Shown: positions 15,067 through 23,200 of the stretch, in pieces
Layout: each line of letters begins with the position of its first letter
Position numbering within the stretch: the stretch's first letter is position 1
Assembly: GCA_044432945.1 (NCBI GenBank)
Contig: JAWXUD010000015.1
Span: 1-43,124 of the forward strand
Origin: JAWXUD01 sp044432945
GTDB taxonomy: Bacteria > Cyanobacteriota > Vampirovibrionia > Gastranaerophilales > Gastranaerophilaceae
Length of the DNA stretch: 43,124 bases
Direction of reading: 5' to 3'
Program-made: the position numbers and the translations under genes
The notes under the pieces: generated by a model
The model's database searches: none
Told to the model about the DNA's origin: nothing
Seen by the model: the letters and a program-made list of their open reading frames with translations, nothing else

Positions 15067-16128
15067 ATGAAATTATTGAATGGAAAAAGAACAGGTTTTA
15101 CCTTAGCAGAAGTGCTAATCACATTAGGCATCATTGGCGTTGTTTCAGCGATGACGATACCAAATTTGATTAGCAACATGCAACAAGAAGGTTTAGATAA
15201 GAAAAAATTATTATTTGAAGGACGCCTTGAAGAAGCGATGAATCAGATGAGGTTTCATGAAAAACTTACTGGTTATGACAGTGCTGAGGATTTCGTCACA
15301 GAATTAGGGAAATATTTAAAAATCAACGAAACTTGTGAATTAGGGGATATAGACGAATGTTTTGTAGCTGAAACTATTAATAATTGTGAAAAAGCTATAA
15401 GTCTTGAAGATTTAAAAACAGGTGAAGATTTTGTTGCTTATAGTTCATCAAATGATTTTTCAAGCGATAATGTAGGAGTTATTTTTGCTGATGGTACAAA
15501 GGCAATTGTCAACTATGACTTAAATTGCGAATGGCTTGACCCATATGAAAGTGGGCTGAATAGAAGTGAAGCAACAAAATGTATTGCAATGCTAGCTGAT
15601 GTCAATGGCAATCGTGGCAAAAACACTCTAGGCAGTGATATTTTACCAATTAATACAACTTTAGGTGAAATGCTTGATGACGTTTGTTGGGACTTGAATG
15701 ATACTATAGCAAGTACAGTAAATTGTAGTGATGCAAGTGGTAGCAATTATCAATATTGCGGAAATTATCCAAGTGGCTACACTGATGACAATTGGGCAGG
15801 AGCAATGAAGGCTTGTATTGAGGCAGGAAAACGCTTGCCAACAATGAATGAAATTACAGATTTACATATGTATATATTTGACAATTATACATTATTTAAT
15901 TATGAATCAAATAATGATATTTATAGCGGATTGACATTAAATACTGAAAGAGTAGCTGAATTTAATTTATCGCAAAATGTTTATTCCAATACTCGTTCTT
16001 ATCAATGGTCTTCGGAAGAAACAAGTAGTTTATATGCAAGTGCTCGCTATTTTACAACAACCAGTTCTGAATATTGGGTAGCTAACTATAAAAACACTGC
16101 TTACACATATTCTCGTTGTGTACAATAA
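15067..16128 (+). CDS. Large type IV pilin-like / pseudopilin protein, module 2
   Basis: 353 residues. Leader MKLLNGKRTG followed by FTLAEVLITLGIIGVV: a textbook prepilin signal with Gly before the cut and Glu at +5. The central region is very close to module 1 (RFHEKLTGY, LGKYLKINE, DGTKAIVNYDLNCEWLDPYESGL is shared in spaced form). The C-terminal part keeps WAGAMKACIEAGKRLPT, QWSSEE and the final SRCVQ but is otherwise divergent. AAAGGAGGGG precedes the ATG, one of the strongest ribosome sites in the window. Divergent from an XRE gene. Probably an exported pilin or pseudopilin with a lectin-like distal domain; function inferred. Confidence 0.86.
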   Translation: MKLLNGKRTGFTLAEVLITLGIIGVVSAMTIPNLISNMQQEGLDKKKLLFEGRLEEAMNQMRFHEKLTGYDSAEDFVTELGKYLKINETCELGDIDECFVAETINNCEKAISLEDLKTGEDFVAYSSSNDFSSDNVGVIFADGTKAIVNYDLNCEWLDPYESGLNRSEATKCIAMLADVNGNRGKNTLGSDILPINTTLGEMLDDVCWDLNDTIASTVNCSDASGSNYQYCGNYPSGYTDDNWAGAMKACIEAGKRLPTMNEITDLHMYIFDNYTLFNYESNNDIYSGLTLNTERVAEFNLSQNVYSNTRSYQWSSEETSSLYASARYFTTTSSEYWVANYKNTAYTYSRCVQ

Positions 16129-16150
16129 ATAATTATATCAAAATTGACTG

Positions 16151-16185
16151 CAAACAGATTTGACTATCAAATCTGTTTGTATTAT
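16151..16185 (+). terminator. Hairpin after pseudopilin 2
   Basis: Perfect 12-bp inverted repeat CAAACAGATTTG / CAAATCTGTTTG with a 5-nt loop. The tail (TATTATTATC) is only moderately T-rich, so terminator strength is uncertain. Confidence 0.6.
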
Positions 16186-16212
16186 TATCTATAAAGATAT
16201 TATGCTAGAAGA

Positions 16213-17319
16213 GTGAGGATTAGGGAATTGGATTTTACAACAGCAACTATTAGTTTTTTAAAAATATTAGCAGATTTTGTCGGCAACTACGGCTGGGCAA
16301 TAATCTTATTAACGCTTATAATCAGGCTTGCAATGTGGCCACTTAACGTTTCACAACAACGTTCTATGAAAATGATGCAAACACTTCAACCTAAGCTTAA
16401 AGCTATTCAAGAGCGTTACAAAAACGACCCACAAAAAATGCAAACTAAGATGATGGAGTTTTACAAAGAAAACAAGTTCAACCCTATGGGTGGCTGTTTA
16501 CCATTATTAGTCCAAATGCCAATTTTTATCCTTTTATACTCTGCGTTAATGAGTCCTCAATTTATTCAAATGGCTGGCGATACTTCTTTTGGTTTCGTAA
16601 AACGTCTTGATACAACTCTTCGTGCGACTGCTGGGGTGTCTTATGACGGCGTGATGGGTGCTTCTGCAAACGACACGTTTGTGCTTGGCAAAACGGCTAA
16701 AATCTATTTGACTGATGGTGAAATCATTGAGAACGCAAAAATTGAGAAATACAACAAAGCTTTAGAAATTCAAGGAGAATTTACACCTGGTGAGAATATT
16801 GATTATAAAGTTAGCTTAGATTATATCAACCTAAAATTTGACCAACTTAACCAAATAGAAAAAGCTGAAATCAATGTAACTGATATGAACACTAAAGAAA
16901 CTGAGCTTGTGACATTTGAGAAAATGGGTAGCGTTCTAGCTTCATCATTCCCTACTATCGAAGTAAAACAAAGCTTCCACTATGATGTTTTATTATTAAT
17001 CATATTATTTGGCTTGACGATGTTCTTGTCACAAAAAATCATGATGGCTTCTCAAAAACAATCTAGTCAGAATTCTGACCAAACACAGCAAGCTATCCAG
17101 AAATCGATGAGTACATTTATGCCGATTATGATTATTGGTACTTTTGTAATAATCCCAATACCTGCTGGGGTGTTATTATATCTTGTAACGAGTAACATCG
17201 TGCAGATTGCACAAACGGTAATTGTTAATAAACAAATCGATTTGGAACAAGAACGCAAAAAAGATTTTGCTGATGATAGCGACATCGCTAACGCTAAAAA
17301 AATCGAGCCTAAGGATTAA
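16213..17319 (+). CDS. yidC: YidC/Oxa1 membrane protein insertase
   Basis: 368 residues from GTG 16213; a TTG at 16228, with GAGGAT nine bases upstream, is an equally plausible start. Helix 1 (NYGWAIILLTLIIRLAMWPL) is followed by the cytosolic hairpin with QQRSMKMMQTLQPKLKAIQERYKNDPQKMQTKMMEFYKE in broken form, then GGCLPLLVQMPIFILLYSAL. About 130 residues separate this helix from the next (VLLLIILFGLTMFL), an unusually large exported insert. The last helices include IIPIPAGVLLYLVTSNIVQIAQ. It inserts membrane proteins with or without Sec. It is not next to rnpA/rpmH as in many genomes; queA follows after 17 bp. Confidence 0.93.
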   Translation: MRIRELDFTTATISFLKILADFVGNYGWAIILLTLIIRLAMWPLNVSQQRSMKMMQTLQPKLKAIQERYKNDPQKMQTKMMEFYKENKFNPMGGCLPLLVQMPIFILLYSALMSPQFIQMAGDTSFGFVKRLDTTLRATAGVSYDGVMGASANDTFVLGKTAKIYLTDGEIIENAKIEKYNKALEIQGEFTPGENIDYKVSLDYINLKFDQLNQIEKAEINVTDMNTKETELVTFEKMGSVLASSFPTIEVKQSFHYDVLLLIILFGLTMFLSQKIMMASQKQSSQNSDQTQQAIQKSMSTFMPIMIIGTFVIIPIPAGVLLYLVTSNIVQIAQTVIVNKQIDLEQERKKDFADDSDIANAKKIEPKD

Positions 17320-17336
17320 TAACGAAAGATTTCAAT

Positions 17337-18383
17337 ATGCTTTTATCAGAATATGATTACGAATTACCTGATGAATTAATCGCACAAATCCCTGCTGATA
17401 AGCGTGAGAATTCAAAAATGCTTGTTCTTCAACCTAAGAACAAATCCATTTCACATAAACATTTTTATGACATAATTGATTATTTTGATGAAAACACTTT
17501 GATTGTTATGAATAATACAAAAGTGTTACCAGCAAGGCTTATCGGACATAAAGAAACTGGTGCTAAAATCGAAGTGTTTTTACTGTCACAAAAAAAAGAT
17601 AAAATTTGGGACGTACTAATTAAACCCTCAAAAAGAGTTTCACCAAACACCGTAATCAAAATTAGCGATGAGCTTAGTGTAAAAGCTATCAAAAGACTTG
17701 AAGAAAACGGTGAGTGGTTAGTCGAATTAATCTATCAAGATGATAACGTATTAAATGTGCTTCATCGCAACGGAAACATTCCACTTCCTCCATATATCGA
17801 AAGAAAAATGGAGAGCGAGAACATCAAAAAGCTTGACTTTGAGCGTTATCAAACAGTTTATGCTAAAGACGAAGGCTCTGTAGCTGCACCAACGGCAGGG
17901 CTGCATTTTACTGAAGAAATATTAGAGAAGTTGAAAAATAAAAACGCTGAATTAGCTTATGTCACTTTAAACGTAGGACTAGGAACTTTTAGACCTGTGC
18001 AATGTGAAAACGTACTTGAACATAAAATGCATTCAGAAACATTTGAAATTACGCAAGAAACAGCTGATATGATAAATAATGCAAAAGCTAATAACAAAAA
18101 AATTGTTGCCATAGGTACAACCACCGTAAGAACACTTGAAACTGCTTTTCAAAAATATGGTTGCATCAAAGCATGCAAAGACAGCTCTGAATTATTCATT
18201 TATCCACCATATGAATTCAAAGTTGTCGACAACTTGTTAACGAACTTTCACCTACCAAAATCGACATTATTAATGCTTGTTAGTGCTTTGGCGGGTAAAG
18301 ATTTTGTATTTGAAGCGTATCGAAAAGCTATCGAAAATAAATATAGATTTTTTAGCTATGGCGATTGCATGCTTATTCTTTAA
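17337..18383 (+). CDS. queA: S-adenosylmethionine:tRNA ribosyltransferase-isomerase
   Basis: 348 residues, standard for QueA. Family blocks are visible from the start: LLSEYDYELPDELIAQ, the NNTKVLPARL motif, FERYQTVYAKDEGSVAAPTAGLHFT in spaced form, THVTLNVGLGTFRPV represented by VTLNVGLGTFRPV, and FHLPKSTLLMLVSA near the end. It moves the ribosyl part of SAM onto 7-aminomethyl-7-deazaguanine in tRNA, making epoxyqueuosine. Only a weak ribosome site (GAAAG) precedes the ATG; it follows yidC by 17 bp and is probably cotranscribed. FolE2 at 4.9-5.7 kb could supply an early precursor of the same pathway. Confidence 0.95.
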   Translation: MLLSEYDYELPDELIAQIPADKRENSKMLVLQPKNKSISHKHFYDIIDYFDENTLIVMNNTKVLPARLIGHKETGAKIEVFLLSQKKDKIWDVLIKPSKRVSPNTVIKISDELSVKAIKRLEENGEWLVELIYQDDNVLNVLHRNGNIPLPPYIERKMESENIKKLDFERYQTVYAKDEGSVAAPTAGLHFTEEILEKLKNKNAELAYVTLNVGLGTFRPVQCENVLEHKMHSETFEITQETADMINNAKANNKKIVAIGTTTVRTLETAFQKYGCIKACKDSSELFIYPPYEFKVVDNLLTNFHLPKSTLLMLVSALAGKDFVFEAYRKAIENKYRFFSYGDCMLIL

Positions 18384-18508
18384 TCATATTCGCTTTAAAT
18401 TGACTTTAGATTAAAAATAATTAAACCTTTTATAGGATATCAAAAAAAATAATTTGGTCTAAACTAATAATAGACAAGGGTAGAGGCAATTTGAGGTAAT
18501 AGAAGGGA

Positions 18509-19231
18509 ATGTTTTCGAATTTTATTCAAAATTTCATTAATAGTAGTGGGCAAAATACTGCGATGCAACGATATGTCGAAATAAACAATCGTGTAGCAAA
18601 TATGCCTGGCAATCAGTCTGTAAAAAATCCATTGGACAATATTTATCCTACAACGCAAACCACAAACACAGACAGCCCTTCATTTGATAAAGTCTTGCAA
18701 TCGCAAATGACTGATTTTGGTTCGCTTTTAATTTCACCAAAAACAAAAAAGGTTAGTGCAGAAATATCAGCAACAACAGAAACACCAGCTCCTGCTACTA
18801 TTTCAGAAGCCGTACAACAGATCTCTGGTAGTTCTCAAACTAAACCTATCAATTCTAAATCACAAATCCTAAATTTAGTTTCAAAAATATCAGAGCGTCA
18901 TGGCGTTGATGAAAAGTTGGTTCAAGCACTAATCAAACAAGAATCGGCTTTCAACCCTGATGCAAAATCTAGTGCTGGAGCTATGGGGCTAATGCAACTA
19001 ATGCCAGCAACAGCAAAATCATTAGGGGTTAAAGATGCTTACAATCCTGTTCAAAACGTTGACGGTGGAGTTCGTTATTTAAAATCAATGCTTGAAAAAT
19101 ATAACGGAAACGTAATCTTAGCACTTGCTGCGTATAACGCAGGACCTGGAAATGTCGACAAATATGATGGTGTTCCGCCGTTTAAAGAAACACAGAATTA
19201 CGTCAAAAATATATTGTCTAATTATTTATAA
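18509..19231 (+). CDS. Lytic transglycosylase (SLT domain)
   Basis: 240 residues. The first ~125 residues are low complexity (N/S/T/P-rich) with no signal peptide. The SLT domain covers ~130-238: ISERHGVDEKLVQALIKQESAF with catalytic Glu in QESAF, then SAGAMGLMQLMPATAKSLG, and AAYNAGPGNVDKY. It cuts the MurNAc-GlcNAc bond of peptidoglycan, forming a 1,6-anhydro product. AGAAGGGA precedes the ATG. The long disordered N terminus without an export signal recalls transglycosylases handed over by another secretion system, but that is speculation. A strong bidirectional terminator separates it from pseudopilin 3. Confidence 0.9.
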   Translation: MFSNFIQNFINSSGQNTAMQRYVEINNRVANMPGNQSVKNPLDNIYPTTQTTNTDSPSFDKVLQSQMTDFGSLLISPKTKKVSAEISATTETPAPATISEAVQQISGSSQTKPINSKSQILNLVSKISERHGVDEKLVQALIKQESAFNPDAKSSAGAMGLMQLMPATAKSLGVKDAYNPVQNVDGGVRYLKSMLEKYNGNVILALAAYNAGPGNVDKYDGVPPFKETQNYVKNILSNYL

Positions 19232-19235
19232 AAAA

Positions 19236-19270
19236 AAAGAGCTTGATAAATTTAATTATCAAGCTCTTTT
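19236..19270. terminator. Strong bidirectional terminator
   Basis: Perfect 14-bp stem AAAGAGCTTGATAA / TTATCAAGCTCTTT with an ATTTAA loop, A-run on the left and T-run on the right. Serves the transglycosylase (plus) and pseudopilin 3 (minus). Confidence 0.9.
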
Positions 19271-19283
19271 TAAATACTTAGCG

Positions 19284-20381
19284 CTAATTATCTTGAACAC
19301 AACGAGCGACCTGGGCGTTCCAAGATTTATAATATGGATAACCAGCGTGACCACTTCCTGTTATAGTTGAATTAGTCTGAAACCTTCTATAATACGCTTT
19401 GGCCCCAGTCGCATCTTCTTGAGATGTCCAAGGGCGGAACGCACCATCAATATTAACTACACCTAAAAAACCAGCATCAGCAGCCTTTTCACTATCCATA
19501 GTTACAGACAATTCAGTGAAATCATCAATTGTATCATCGTTATAAACATATCTTGCTAAATACGTTAATTCTTCAATAGTTGGTAAACGCTTTCCTGCAT
19601 CAGAACAAACTTTTTTCGCTCCAGCCCAATAATTTAGCGTACAATCAGCATACGTGTAAGAACTAGATGCAAGCAAAGCTGAAGTATATTTTGTATCCCA
19701 TGAATTATTCCCATCACATGTATTTTCTGGAACGATTGTAGTATCACCTAAATCCCAAAGTACATCAGGTAAATCATCTAATATAAAATAACCTAAACGA
19801 GAATTAATAGGGTAAATATCAGTACCCAATTCATTAGCACCTTTTCCTGCATTCACATCATAAATCATTGATATACAAGCCTTTGCGATATCACGATCAC
19901 CTTTTGTATCATATGGATCTAACCAATCACAACCACTATTTTTATAATTCAAAATCGCACTTGCACCATCAGCAAAAATCACACCAACATTATCCGCAGG
20001 AAAATCATCAGCCTTAGATTTAAGCACAAGCGTATCTTTTGACTTCAAATCATCTATCGATATTTCTTCACTAACATTATAAATTACGCTATTAAAACAC
20101 GAATCTAAATTTAAAGTATCACAACGCTCATTTATTTTTAAATATTTTGAAAACTCATCTAAAAACTCATCAGCTGTGTCATAACCCAACAATCTTTCAT
20201 GCACCCTCATCTGATTCATAGCTTCCTCAATACGTTTTTCAAAAAGTTCTTTTTTAGTCGCAAGTGCATTTGTTTGATAGTTTGATAACAAACTCGGCAA
20301 CGTCATCGCCGATACAACACCAATTATGCCAAGGGTTATCAGAACTTCAGCGAGAGTAAACGCTTTTTTAATTTTTAACAT
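19284..20381 (-). CDS. Large type IV pilin-like / pseudopilin protein, module 3
   Basis: 365 residues. Leader MLKIKKA then FTLAEVLITLGIIGVV, the same prepilin signal as modules 1 and 2, with Ala rather than Gly before the cut. The central region keeps EEAMNQMRVHERLLGYD, FSKYLKINERC, DNVGVIFADG and CDWLDPYDTKG-R, but with more substitutions than modules 1 and 2 show to each other. The C-terminal part keeps NYWAGAKKVCSDAGKRLPT and WTSQED, ending VARCVQDN. AAAGGAGA lies upstream of the ATG. Divergent from a 75-residue HTH protein over 130 bp. Probably an exported pilin or pseudopilin; function inferred. Confidence 0.85.
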   Translation of the reverse strand: MLKIKKAFTLAEVLITLGIIGVVSAMTLPSLLSNYQTNALATKKELFEKRIEEAMNQMRVHERLLGYDTADEFLDEFSKYLKINERCDTLNLDSCFNSVIYNVSEEISIDDLKSKDTLVLKSKADDFPADNVGVIFADGASAILNYKNSGCDWLDPYDTKGDRDIAKACISMIYDVNAGKGANELGTDIYPINSRLGYFILDDLPDVLWDLGDTTIVPENTCDGNNSWDTKYTSALLASSSYTYADCTLNYWAGAKKVCSDAGKRLPTIEELTYLARYVYNDDTIDDFTELSVTMDSEKAADAGFLGVVNIDGAFRPWTSQEDATGAKAYYRRFQTNSTITGSGHAGYPYYKSWNAQVARCVQDN

Positions 20382-20402
20382 ATCATATCTCCTTTAAATT
20401 TA

Positions 20403-20448
20403 CAATCATAATCAAACTATCATATTCGCATGCACATGCTTATGATTG
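20403..20448. promoter_or_regulatory. 9-bp inverted repeat upstream of pseudopilin 3
   Basis: CAATCATAA (20403-20411) and TTATGATTG (20440-20448) are perfect inverted copies separated by 28 bp that include GCATGCACATGC. They lie in the presumed promoter region of the minus-strand pseudopilin gene and may be a second operator. Confidence 0.4.
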
Positions 20449-20473
20449 AATACAGTCATTAATATAACATTCA

Positions 20474-20488
20474 TGACAACTCTTGTCA
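20474..20488. promoter_or_regulatory. Inverted repeat TGACAA-CTC-TTGTCA, candidate operator of module 3
   Basis: Perfect 6-bp arms with a 3-bp centre. It overlaps the likely -35 region (ATGACA, 18-bp spacer, TATAAT) of the HTH gene at 20512, whose -10 box is only nine bases from the ATG. The same half-site words TGACAA and TTGTCA occur in module 1 at 4447-4452 and 4474-4479. Confidence 0.5.
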
Positions 20489-20511
20489 AACAGTTATATA
20501 ATTAATAGACA

Positions 20512-20739
20512 ATGAGAAATACAAAAGATATAAATATAAAATTTAAAATCAAAATGCTCGCAGCATCACGTGGGGTTACTCTTAAAAAGTTAGCTCAAGA
20601 AATAGAAAAAAGACTTAATGAAGAATACACTTATAGCAGCCTTTTAGGCAAGCTTAACAGAGAAACACTCTCTTTAAAAGAATCTTTCATTATTGCTGAT
20701 ATTCTAAAATACAAACTAGATTTTGAAGATATTACGTGA
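20512..20739 (+). CDS. Small helix-turn-helix protein, module 3
   Basis: 75 residues: KIKMLAASRGVTLKKLAQEIEKRLNEEYTYSSLLGKLNRETLSLKESFIIADIL reads as a lambda-repressor-like HTH with a longer turn between helices 2 and 3. The last residues (YKLDFEDIT) resemble the end of small phage-type XRE regulators. No ribosome site precedes the ATG and a TATAAT lies nine bases upstream, so the mRNA probably has almost no leader. Divergent from pseudopilin 3. Probably the local regulator of that gene, by analogy with modules 1 and 2. Confidence 0.75.
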   Translation: MRNTKDINIKFKIKMLAASRGVTLKKLAQEIEKRLNEEYTYSSLLGKLNRETLSLKESFIIADILKYKLDFEDIT

Positions 20740-20815
20740 AACAAATTAATCATTTTGCTTTTTTAATGTTTTTTTGCTAAAATCTCAATATAGAACTTAA
20801 TAATGGTAGGTTATA

Positions 20816-22177
20816 ATGAAATTTTCATCATCATTTAAAGTGGGTATATTAACACTTTTAGCTTTGATTTTATTACTAGGGATTGTTTTTAGAGTAAAAG
20901 GACGTGCATTTTCTCGTGGGACACGTACTGAAATTCAATTCAAAGATGTAAACGGACTAAGAGTCGGTGCTGGCGTACAAATGATGGGGCTTCGTATAGG
21001 TCAAGTAGAAGAAATCTCTCCAATTATTGATGGAGAAAATAGTCATGTAAACCTAAAATTTGTTATTACTGAACCACAAATTTCTATACCAAAAGCGTCA
21101 GCTTTTTCTATTCAACAAAGCGGTTTGATTGGTGAATTATTTTTAGAAGTTACACCACCTAAAATTTTAACAACATATATTCCTATGGAAAATAAAAATA
21201 TTTTATATAAAGATGACACCGTTGAGATGAAGCTTGACGACAAATTTTACAATGTAGGCGTAATCAAAAATATTGAAGTTGTGGCTAAAGATGTCGTTCC
21301 TTACAATTTAAAAGAAACTATTAAAACAAATTATGCTTATAAAGTTGATTATATAATTAATTTACCAGGACTAGTTGTGCCTATGTTCTTGACGGGTAAA
21401 GCTATCTCACAAAATGAAAAAATAAAATTACGTATCTCAACTTTAGATAATGTCATATTGCCATATCCAGAGCAAACTTCACCATATACAATTATTGAAC
21501 CGATGAGGATTTCTGATTTTATGCAATGGCAATATAACGCTGCGGAATCGCTTACTGAAACTAATAAGAAAATAAATGAACTACTATCTAAAGAAGTTAT
21601 CACCGAAATGAAAATGTCTGTTAAAAACGTTAACACACTAACTGGTGAAACTAGCATAACTATGAGTAAATTAAACGATTTCTTAGATATGGCAAAAGGT
21701 GACCTTGAACAATTGATGATAATGATGGACAAAGCAACAACAGACTTCAATCAACTTGCTTACAACCTTAATACCGTAATTGGTGACCCTCAATTTAAAG
21801 ATACAGTATTTTCAACCGCACAATCAATTGATAGTTTAACAAAAAATATCAACAAGCTATTCGGGAACGAAGAAGAAGCGACAAAAATGGCACAAGATAT
21901 CAGAGATATTACTAAAAATATTAGCGAAATTAGTGAGTTTGTGAACTCTATGACTAAAGATGAAGAATTGAAAAAAGAAATCAATCAAACAATATCTAAC
22001 GCTAATCAAGCGATGTGTAACATCTCACAAACTCTTGAAGCACTTAATGAACTTACGCCTGAGAAGAAAACTGAACTTGAAACAATTATAGATGACACAA
22101 AAACGACTACTGAAAATCTTAAAAAATTCTCTGAAAAATTAAACGGAAGATTTACTTTATTCAAATTAATGTTTTAA
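20816..22177 (+). CDS. MCE/MlaD-family lipid transport protein
   Basis: 453 residues. One N-terminal transmembrane helix (VGILTLLALILLLGIVF) anchors a single MCE domain: TEIQFKDVNGLRVGAGVQMMGLRIGQVEEI, then QQSGLIGELFLEVTPP (~35-115). The rest is mostly alpha-helical with long amphipathic stretches (about 240-440), as in MlaD/PqiB relatives whose helices form a hydrophobic tunnel or needle. It should act in lipid traffic between inner and outer membranes together with an ABC transporter that is not in the window. It starts a tight operon with lpxK (6-bp gap) and nth, which supports an outer-membrane role. The plant and cyanobacterial homologue is TGD2. Confidence 0.88.
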   Translation: MKFSSSFKVGILTLLALILLLGIVFRVKGRAFSRGTRTEIQFKDVNGLRVGAGVQMMGLRIGQVEEISPIIDGENSHVNLKFVITEPQISIPKASAFSIQQSGLIGELFLEVTPPKILTTYIPMENKNILYKDDTVEMKLDDKFYNVGVIKNIEVVAKDVVPYNLKETIKTNYAYKVDYIINLPGLVVPMFLTGKAISQNEKIKLRISTLDNVILPYPEQTSPYTIIEPMRISDFMQWQYNAAESLTETNKKINELLSKEVITEMKMSVKNVNTLTGETSITMSKLNDFLDMAKGDLEQLMIMMDKATTDFNQLAYNLNTVIGDPQFKDTVFSTAQSIDSLTKNINKLFGNEEEATKMAQDIRDITKNISEISEFVNSMTKDEELKKEINQTISNANQAMCNISQTLEALNELTPEKKTELETIIDDTKTTTENLKKFSEKLNGRFTLFKLMF

Positions 22178-22183
22178 AAAATC

Positions 22184-23200
22184 ATGAATTTAAAAACTCA
22201 AATAACTAAAATACATTATAACAAAAATGCAAAAGGCATATTCGTCAAGTTGCTTGATTTTTGTGCATTATTTTACAGTGTAGGCAGTGGACTTAAAAAC
22301 CTGCTTTATGACAAAAACCTATTAAGACCTAAAAAAGTTGACGCATACGTTATTAGCGTTGGTAATTTGACCACAGGTGGCGTTGGCAAAACCCCAGTTG
22401 TAAATGAAATCGCCAAATATTTTATCAAAAAAAATGAAAAGGTTGCAATAATTTCTCGTGGATATGGTGGAAAATTATCAAACAAAAATATCAACGTAAT
22501 CTCTGATGGCAAACAAATTTATTATAACGCAGAGCTTGCTGGTGATGAACCCTTCTGGCTTGCTAATAATACAAATGGTGCTGTGGTCATAACTTCAAAA
22601 AATCGTTATGAAGCAGCTAAATTTGCTATCGATAAATTTAAAGTATCAAAAATAATTCTCGATGACGGATTTCAACATCGCAAGCTTCATCGTGATTTAG
22701 ATATCGTACTAATAGACAGCAAAATGGGATTTGGCAATGAAAAACTTTTACCAGCTGGACCACTAAGAGAAGGATTTGAAGCTTTTTCTAGGGTTTCTAA
22801 ATTAGTTGTCATAAGCAAAGATGTAGACCATTCAAGAGCCGAAAAATTAGCAAAAATAATGAAGAAAAAAATGAACGTTGAAACATTTATTGGCAAAAGC
22901 GAGCCTGATATAGTCTACAATATAAAAACTAATAAAGAATTAGAAAAAGGCTCTAAAGCTATTGCCATTTGTGCTATCGGACAGCCACAACAATTCTATA
23001 ATTTTTTAAGCGATTTTGAAATAACTAAAACTATAGATTTTGATGATCATCATATATATAAGCCTGAAGAAATCCCTGAAGAAACAGTTATTACAACAGA
23101 AAAAGATGCGGTTAAATTAATGGAGTTCGATAAAGACAATATTTATGCTCTAAAATTAAAAACCAAAATTGATGTTGAGAAATTAATAAATGAAAAATAA
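22184..23200 (+). CDS. lpxK: Tetraacyldisaccharide 4'-kinase
   Basis: 338 residues, the usual length of LpxK. The P-loop region reads ISVGNLTTGGVGKTPVV (~57-73), followed by AIISRGYGGK and by GDEPFWLA, ILDDGFQHRKLHRDLDIVLID (broken here), LPAGPLREG, all LpxK family blocks. A single N-terminal hydrophobic segment fits membrane association. It phosphorylates the 4' position of the lipid A disaccharide precursor, so the organism should make lipid A. No ribosome site is obvious; it likely depends on coupling to the MCE gene. Its end overlaps nth by 11 bp. Confidence 0.95.
   Translation: MNLKTQITKIHYNKNAKGIFVKLLDFCALFYSVGSGLKNLLYDKNLLRPKKVDAYVISVGNLTTGGVGKTPVVNEIAKYFIKKNEKVAIISRGYGGKLSNKNINVISDGKQIYYNAELAGDEPFWLANNTNGAVVITSKNRYEAAKFAIDKFKVSKIILDDGFQHRKLHRDLDIVLIDSKMGFGNEKLLPAGPLREGFEAFSRVSKLVVISKDVDHSRAEKLAKIMKKKMNVETFIGKSEPDIVYNIKTNKELEKGSKAIAICAIGQPQQFYNFLSDFEITKTIDFDDHHIYKPEEIPEETVITTEKDAVKLMEFDKDNIYALKLKTKIDVEKLINEK

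Noticed and set aside
15700..16128. Diversity-generating retroelement target
   Set aside because: The variable C-terminal ends of the pilins suggested it, but no reverse transcriptase, template repeat or accessory gene is in the window.
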